Shown piece after piece: positions 23,780 through 28,403 of a DNA stretch of 28,403 bases. The stretch is from an uncultured Anaerotruncus sp. (GTDB lineage Bacteria; Bacillota; Clostridia; Oscillospirales; Ruminococcaceae). Position 1 is the first letter of the stretch. Every line of letters begins with the position of its first letter. A program made the position numbers and the translations under genes. The notes under the pieces are model-generated. The model had not been told where the DNA came from. It saw nothing but the letters and a program-made list of their open reading frames with translations, and did not search any database. The stretch covers positions 1 through 28,403 of the forward strand of contig CAJUJI010000016.1 of the NCBI GenBank assembly GCA_910586875.1, given 5' to 3'.

Positions 23780-23820
23780 AGGGGCCGTTGTCAGTAGACA
23801 ACGGCCCCTGAATTATTTTT
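23780..23820. terminator. Bidirectional terminator between tRNA-Leu and pncB
   Basis: A perfect 13-bp stem, AGGGGCCGTTGTC / GACAACGGCCCCT, loop AGTA (23780-23809), followed by GAATTATTTTT on the plus strand and by GGTTTTAT on the minus strand. Confidence 0.92.
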
Positions 23821-23826
23821 CTGTGC

Positions 23827-25281
23827 TTAGTCCAGGTTCATCTTCTCCAACAGCTGGTGACGCTCATTCCAAAGCTTATCCGAGAGATCCACATAATAAT
23901 GATGCGGATTCTCGAACCGCTTGACCTCCTCCCACAAGGTGGCCACCTGCTGTTCACAATACGCCCTCACCTGGTCCAGAGGCGGCTGCTCATAGACACA
24001 TTTGCCCTGGTCAAACACCTGCACCAACAGACATTTTGCCTCAAAGTTGGTGATGGTCTTTTTCTTCCAGGTCGCCACCGGATCAAAAATTGTGATCGGC
24101 CGGCTGTCGTCCACCGTCTCACCGCGGACGGTCACATAATCTGCGATTGCCTGTCCGGTTTCACGATTATAAAAGCGGTAAACATCCTTAAAGCAGGGGG
24201 TTGTAATCTTTTCAATCGTTTCGCTAATTTTAATTTTGGGCACAAATTCTCCGTCCTGCTCCACCGCTGCCAGCTTATAAACGCCGCCAAACACCGGATC
24301 GGACTTGCTGGTAATCATATTTTCGCCCACACCAAACAGATCCACCTGTGCACCCTGTACAATCAGGTCACGAATGATATACTCATCCAGCGAGTTGGAA
24401 GCCATAATTTTACAATCGGGGTAACCAGCCGCGTCCAACAGCTTGCGCGCTTTTTTGGAGAGATAGGCGATATCGCCGCTGTCAATCCGCACCGCCTTCG
24501 GACGTTTTCCCAGCGGCGCCAACACCTCATTTGCCACGCGGATGGTGTTGGGGATGCCGGATTTCAGCACATTGTAGGTGTCCACCAGAAATACGCAGTT
24601 GTCGGGATAAATCTCCGCATAGTGTTTGAACGCATCGTATTCGCTGTCAAACACCTGCACCCAGCTGTGCGCCATCGTGCCAACCGCAGGAATCCCATAC
24701 TCTCTATCTGCGATGGCGCAGGCGGTCGCAGCACAGCCGCCGATATAGGTCGCACGCGCGCCTAGAATTGCTGCATCGTAGCTTTGTGCGCGGCGGGAGC
24801 CGAATTCGGTCACCGAGCGCCCCTGTGCAGCGCGCACAATGCGGTTTGCCTTGGTCGCCATCAGCGATTGGTGGTTGATGGTCAGCAACACCATCGTTTC
24901 AATCAGCTGTGCCTGGATAATCGGGCCTCGCACCACTACAACCGGCTCATAGGGGAAAATCGGCGTGCCTTCCCGCATGGTCCAAACACTACATTTAAAC
25001 TCAAAGCGCAGCAGATAATCCAAAAACTCCTCGCAAAATTGCCCCTTCCCACGCAGATACGCAATGTCCTCCTGGGTGAATTTCAGCCCCTTGAGATAAT
25101 CTATCAGCTGTTCCAATCCCGCAAAAATTGCAAAACCACCGTTATCGGGGATTTTGCGGAAGAACATATCAAACACCGCCTCACGGTCTTCAAAACCATA
25201 TTGAAAATAGCCGTTTGACATGGTGATTTCATAAAAGTCGGTCAGCATGGTCAGATTTCGTTGTAAATTGGTTGGTATCAT
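23827..25281 (-). CDS. pncB: Nicotinate phosphoribosyltransferase
   Basis: A 484-residue enzyme of the Preiss-Handler NAD salvage pathway, joining nicotinate and PRPP in the cytoplasm with ATP hydrolysis. It begins RNLTMLTDFYEITMSNGYF, as expected, and carries EFGSRRAQSYDAAILGARATYIGG, VGTMAHSWVQVF, VDTYNVLKSGIPN, RIDSGDIAYLSKKAR and FGVGENMIT, all family blocks. The length is normal. I chose the ATG at 25281, preceded by GAGGTGACAGTT; the frame stays open to 25404, but that extension is poor in family character and includes the likely promoter. It is a single gene with its own terminator. The organism probably scavenges niacin. Confidence 0.93.
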   Translation of the reverse strand: MIPTNLQRNLTMLTDFYEITMSNGYFQYGFEDREAVFDMFFRKIPDNGGFAIFAGLEQLIDYLKGLKFTQEDIAYLRGKGQFCEEFLDYLLRFEFKCSVWTMREGTPIFPYEPVVVVRGPIIQAQLIETMVLLTINHQSLMATKANRIVRAAQGRSVTEFGSRRAQSYDAAILGARATYIGGCAATACAIADREYGIPAVGTMAHSWVQVFDSEYDAFKHYAEIYPDNCVFLVDTYNVLKSGIPNTIRVANEVLAPLGKRPKAVRIDSGDIAYLSKKARKLLDAAGYPDCKIMASNSLDEYIIRDLIVQGAQVDLFGVGENMITSKSDPVFGGVYKLAAVEQDGEFVPKIKISETIEKITTPCFKDVYRFYNRETGQAIADYVTVRGETVDDSRPITIFDPVATWKKKTITNFEAKCLLVQVFDQGKCVYEQPPLDQVRAYCEQQVATLWEEVKRFENPHHYYVDLSDKLWNERHQLLEKMNLD

Positions 25282-25336
25282 AACTGTCACCTCATAAATG
25301 GCACGGCCGCACAGCGTCCACACATATTTTGTCTTT

Positions 25337-25365
25337 ATTTTACACCCTTTTTTGCAAAATGGCAA
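25337..25365 (-). promoter_or_regulatory. Promoter of pncB
   Basis: On the minus strand: TTGCCA (25365-25360), a 17-nt spacer and TAAAAT (25342-25337), about 50 nt before the ATG at 25281. Confidence 0.65.
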
Positions 25366-25402
25366 ATAGTATTCTGACTTGTCACGATAAAAAAATCTAT
25401 TC

Positions 25403-25425
25403 ACACAGTTGTCTTGACAAGGTGT
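25403..25425. promoter_or_regulatory. Imperfect palindrome in the pncB-glycosyltransferase gap
   Basis: ACACAGTTGTCTTGACAAGGTGT has TTGTC/GACAA arms and outer ACAC/GTGT. It lies about 40 bp upstream of the pncB -35. It could be an operator, for example of a niacin-responsive repressor of the NiaR type whose sites I recall only loosely. The contained TTGACA has no good -10 at 17 nt, so a simple promoter is less likely. Confidence 0.35.
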
Positions 25426-25444
25426 TTTATTGTGGGAAAAAGAT

Positions 25445-25473
25445 TTGATTTTATCCCCTCATTCTGTTATACT
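25445..25473 (+). promoter_or_regulatory. Promoter of the glycosyltransferase/FAD dehydrogenase operon
   Basis: TTGATT at 25445-25450, a 17-nt spacer and TATACT at 25468-25473, about 80 nt before the start. Confidence 0.7.
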
Positions 25474-25554
25474 AAAATTTACATGGTACAACCATTCTCT
25501 TTTATTGGCTGCACCAGATTATAAATGGCTTTTGTACGACCAGAATGGAGTGTA

Positions 25555-26874
25555 TTGAAGTTTATGCGTATCGCATTGTTTGCAGAAACCTATCTGCCAC
25601 ATATCAATGGGGTCGTCACTCATGTCAAATCGCTCAAGGATGGCCTGGAGCAGCTGGGACATGAGGTATTGGTGGTTACTGCGGACGCAGATGCCCGACG
25701 TCACTTTATTGCGGACGGCGTATTACATTGCCCAGCGCACACCTCCCAGCGGTTTTATGGGTACGGGGTTGCGCTGCCAATCTCCACCACCCGTTTACAG
25801 TTCATCCGCCGCTTTCGGCCGGACATCATCCACGTACATCAGGAGTTTGGGATCGGGCTGTCAGGCATCATGATTGCAAAGCTGCTGCGTGTGGCGCTGG
25901 TTTATACGCTGCACACCATGTATGACGAGTACGTTTATTATGTTGCACCACAGCCGCTTGTCCCCATTACACGTGAGCTCTCGCACAAATATACCAAGCT
26001 GTTTGCGCGCTCCGCACAGGCTTTGACAGGCCCTTCTAAAAAATGTGAGGAGTATTTCCGCAAGGTCGGCGTTTACAAGCCGGTCAATGTGATTCCCAAT
26101 CCGGTCGATTTGGACGCCTTTACCCCGGGCAACCTTGCGCCAGAGCAGCGCAGTGCGTTGCGCGCCCGTTTCGGGTTTGACGACCGCACCTTTTTAGGCG
26201 TTTTTGTCGGGCGGCTCGGGCGGGAAAAAAGCGTTGACCTGTTGCTGCGGTATTGGCGGGATTGCATTTCACCGGAGGAAAATATCCGGCTGTTGGTGGT
26301 GGGGGAGGGCCCCTCACGCGAGGAACTGGAACAATTGGCTGCTGAACTGGAAATTCAAAATATGGTGGTTTTTGCAGGAAAAATTCTGCATGAAGAAATT
26401 CCACCCTATCTGGAAATCTGCGATTTTTATATCACCGCCTCCACCTCGGACACCAACTCTATCTCGATGCTGGAAGGGATGGCAAGCGGCCTGCCGGTTT
26501 TGCAGATTACCGACCCGCTCAATGAAGGCCAGGTGCAGGACGGCGTCAATGGCTTCATCTTTGCGGATGCGCAGGATATGGCCGAAAAAATTCGCCATCT
26601 ACGGGATATGTCGCCAGAGCAGCGCGCAAAGCTCTGTCAGTCCTCGCGGCAGTCGGTTGAGCAAAGCGGTGCAACCAACCTTGCACAGTATGTGTTGCGG
26701 GTTTATAACCATGCGCTGCATGAAAAACGCCGTAAGTACCTGCATTACCGCCATATGACCGCAGCCTTGGTGCCCACGCCATTCCCCAGCGGCAAAAAAC
26801 GGTTTCGCTTAAAGCCGTCCCGACTGCTGGGCTTCTATTCACGCCGCCCGAAAGGGGAGGAGAAACAAACATGA
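25555..26874 (+). CDS. GT4-family glycosyltransferase, diacylglycerol glucosyltransferase-like
   Basis: A 439-residue GT-B fold enzyme. The N-terminal domain begins MRIALFAETYLPHINGVVTHVKSLKDGLEQLGHEV, the pattern of GT4 enzymes that glycosylate diacylglycerol. Acceptor-side blocks are IIHVHQEFGIGLSG and YTLHTMYDEYVYY. The C-terminal donor domain has VIPNPVDLDAF, FVGRLGREKSVDLLL, the GEGPSREELE loop and the E-x7-E type ISMLEGMASGLPVL. A basic tail (about 395-439) rich in Arg and Lys may bind membrane. The start is uncertain: TTG 25555 has GGAG 8 nt upstream, while ATG 25564 matches the family N-terminus. The stop overlaps the next start (ATGA at 26871), so the pair is coupled. Probable role: membrane glycolipid or lipoteichoic anchor synthesis. 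Confidence 0.85.
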   Translation: MKFMRIALFAETYLPHINGVVTHVKSLKDGLEQLGHEVLVVTADADARRHFIADGVLHCPAHTSQRFYGYGVALPISTTRLQFIRRFRPDIIHVHQEFGIGLSGIMIAKLLRVALVYTLHTMYDEYVYYVAPQPLVPITRELSHKYTKLFARSAQALTGPSKKCEEYFRKVGVYKPVNVIPNPVDLDAFTPGNLAPEQRSALRARFGFDDRTFLGVFVGRLGREKSVDLLLRYWRDCISPEENIRLLVVGEGPSREELEQLAAELEIQNMVVFAGKILHEEIPPYLEICDFYITASTSDTNSISMLEGMASGLPVLQITDPLNEGQVQDGVNGFIFADAQDMAEKIRHLRDMSPEQRAKLCQSSRQSVEQSGATNLAQYVLRVYNHALHEKRRKYLHYRHMTAALVPTPFPSGKKRFRLKPSRLLGFYSRRPKGEEKQT

Positions 26875-28247
26875 AGGCTCATTATGATATTGCAATTATC
26901 GGCGGCGGCATCGGTGGATTGATGGCCGCCTACCGCCTATGTGAACGTGACCCATCGCTGTCGATTGCGCTGTTTGAAAAGGGAAACCCGCTCAGCCAAC
27001 GGGTTTGTCCCATTATCACCAAGCAGGTTGCCTCCTGCATCAAATGCAAATCCTGCGCGATTATGGAGGGACTCGCTGGCGCTGGCGCCTTTTCGGATGG
27101 TAAATATGTTATCAGCACCGAATACGGCGGCTGGCTGACCGAATTTCTTCCAGACGAGGTGGTAATCGATTATATCGAACAGGCCGACCGAATTTTGGTG
27201 CGGTTCGGCGCAACTACCGAACGCTATCAGCCAAACAATCCACTGAAAAAACGCTGTTTGGAATTTGACCTGCATATGAGCCAGGCCCAGCTCAAGCATC
27301 TGGGGACCGACTCTAACTTCGATACCATGATGCGGCTCATTGAATCGTTGGAAGATAAGGTAGAAATTTTTACCAACACCACGGTCTCTGACGTGGCTAA
27401 GGATAGCCGCCGCCTGACCGTTCAGGATCGAAATGGGGAACACACCTGCACTGCGGATAAAATCCTGTTCGCTGTAGGGCGCGCCGGCAGCCTCTTTTTC
27501 TCGGATTGGTGCGAGCGCAACGGAATTGGCTTGCAGAACAATCAGGTTGATATCGGCGTTCGGGTAGAGCTGCCTTCTATGGTTTGGGAGGACTTCTCCC
27601 GCAAAATTTATGAGCCAAAAATTTGGTACCGCTCCAAACAGTATGGAGATACCACCCGGATGTTCTGCTTTAACGACCGCGGACAGGTGGTTACCGAGAA
27701 TACCAACGGCGTTCTGACGGTCAATGGACATAGCTACCGCGACGAGGCACGTAAAACGAAAAATTCCAACTTTGCGCTGCTTTCCACGACGAACTTTACC
27801 CAGCCGTTCCGCGAGCCTATCGAGTATGCGCGGTATATTGCATCGCTGGCAAACCTCATCAGCGGCGGCAGCGTGTTGGTGCAACGTCTGGGCGATCTGG
27901 AGGCAGGACGCCGCACCGATGAAAAACGACTGCGGCAATCCACCGTGCGCCCGACGTTAAACGCCGTCCCAGGAGACCTGAGCCTGTGTATGCCAAAACG
28001 ACAGCTGGATAATATCATTGAAACGCTGCACGCATTGGACCAGATTTCGCCAGGTACCGCAAATTATGATACGCTGCTCTATGGCGTGGAGTGCAAATAT
28101 TATTCTGCACGTCCAGAGTGCACCGATTTTGAAATTAACGGCTGTCCCGGAATTTTTGCACTGGGCGATGGTGCAGGCTTTACCCGCTCATTGTCGCAGG
28201 CGGCTGCAAATGGGCTCTATGTCGCGGATAAACTAACCCAAGCTTAA
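26871..28247 (+). CDS. FAD-dependent dehydrogenase, COG2509-like
   Basis: A 458-residue flavoprotein. The N-terminal Rossmann dinucleotide motif IIGGGIGGLMAAYRL (9-23) ends in the acidic LFEKG strand. Four cysteines follow at 46, 56, 59 and 62 (C-x9-C-x2-C-x2-C), then GLAGAGAFSDGKYVIS, the signature stretch of this family. The C-terminal FAD contact block is GIFALGDGAGFTRSLSQAAANGLYVAD. The cysteine set could ligate an Fe-S cluster or form redox disulfides; it is conserved in related proteins as far as I recall. Substrate and partner are unknown. The start codon overlaps the glycosyltransferase stop by 4 bp, suggesting co-regulated expression but not necessarily a shared pathway. Confidence 0.85.
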   Translation: MKAHYDIAIIGGGIGGLMAAYRLCERDPSLSIALFEKGNPLSQRVCPIITKQVASCIKCKSCAIMEGLAGAGAFSDGKYVISTEYGGWLTEFLPDEVVIDYIEQADRILVRFGATTERYQPNNPLKKRCLEFDLHMSQAQLKHLGTDSNFDTMMRLIESLEDKVEIFTNTTVSDVAKDSRRLTVQDRNGEHTCTADKILFAVGRAGSLFFSDWCERNGIGLQNNQVDIGVRVELPSMVWEDFSRKIYEPKIWYRSKQYGDTTRMFCFNDRGQVVTENTNGVLTVNGHSYRDEARKTKNSNFALLSTTNFTQPFREPIEYARYIASLANLISGGSVLVQRLGDLEAGRRTDEKRLRQSTVRPTLNAVPGDLSLCMPKRQLDNIIETLHALDQISPGTANYDTLLYGVECKYYSARPECTDFEINGCPGIFALGDGAGFTRSLSQAAANGLYVADKLTQA

Positions 28248-28269
28248 TTATTATCACGCCCGCCACAGG

Positions 28270-28403
28270 CGCATAAAAGTTTTTGCCCGCCTTTTTCAAA
28301 AGGCGGCAGGGTCAAGGGGCAGCGCCCCTTGTCGCATCCAGCGTGGGTGCGCTGGATGCGAAACACGCGTCTTTTTCCTGAAAAGCGCATTTTGGGGGTA
28401 AAT
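28270..28403 (+). repeat. Structured intergenic repeat, copy C, cut by the window end
   Basis: Same order as copy A. It has GCATAAAAGTTTTTGC, then the hairpins CCGCCTTTT/AAAAGGCGG (28287-28306), AAGGGGC-AGC-GCCCCTT (28314-28330) and GCATCCAGCG/CGCTGGATGC (28334-28359), then GCGAAAC and TTTTTCCTGAAAAGCGCATTTTGGG. Stems differ in sequence from copy A but keep full pairing, and the AGC loop is the same. Confidence 0.8.

Noticed and set aside
23686..23820. Integrative element attachment site at the tRNA-Leu 3' end
   Set aside because: No direct repeat of the tRNA end and no integrase were seen in the window.
26937..27938. 333-codon minus-strand frame over the FAD dehydrogenase
   Set aside because: Antisense shadow; the plus-strand product has intact FAD motifs.

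Overview
The window reads as chromosomal DNA of an anaerobic, low-to-mid GC, endospore-forming Clostridia, most likely an Oscillospirales/Ruminococcaceae-type bacterium. The evidence is an intact sigK-type sporulation sigma factor with a hydrophobic pro-sequence, a comEC-holA-RNase M5-like gene run, Shine-Dalgarno-led genes, sigma-A type promoters and a Firmicutes-like PFK and GT4 glycosyltransferase. Genus cannot be fixed from the sequence. No phage, transposase or CRISPR array is visible.

Left third (1-13.3 kb): signalling and amide uptake. Two overlapping PucR/CdaR-type regulator genes (57-3264, +) face a minus-strand response regulator/histidine kinase pair (3329-6656) across a bidirectional terminator. 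The first regulator carries a complete TRAP-type DctP solute-binding domain at its C-terminus, with no signal peptide or membrane segment, which would make it a cytoplasmic one-component sensor. Next is a repeat-rich non-coding stretch (about 6657-7160), then a minus-strand operon transcribed from about 13.1 kb: UrtA/FmdD-type binding lipoprotein, two permeases, two ATPases and an acetamidase/formamidase. This should import urea or short amides and hydrolyse an amide to ammonia plus carboxylate.

Middle (13.3-23.1 kb): a FucO-type Fe-alcohol dehydrogenase reads away from the amide operon. Then come sigK (-), and a rightward run DUF1294 - pfkA - comEC - holA - Toprim/DUF4093 - MBOAT - DHHW-like. 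ComEC has a C-terminal region in which the metallo-beta-lactamase motif is missing. The final MBOAT/DHHW pair resembles alginate-type O-acetylation partners, but both proteins have lost the residues considered catalytic, while remaining full length and in frame.

Right (23.1-28.4 kb): an isolated small acidic protein gene, tRNA-Leu(UAA), nicotinate phosphoribosyltransferase (-), and a translationally coupled GT4 glycosyltransferase/FAD-dependent dehydrogenase pair.

A family of structured intergenic repeats occurs at least four times (6678-6705, 6821-7022, 11555-11698, 28270-28403). Conserved flanks surround hairpins whose stem sequences differ but stay paired. The strongest candidates for something undescribed are the PucR-DctP fusion regulator, the doubly degenerate MBOAT/DHHW pair and this repeat family.
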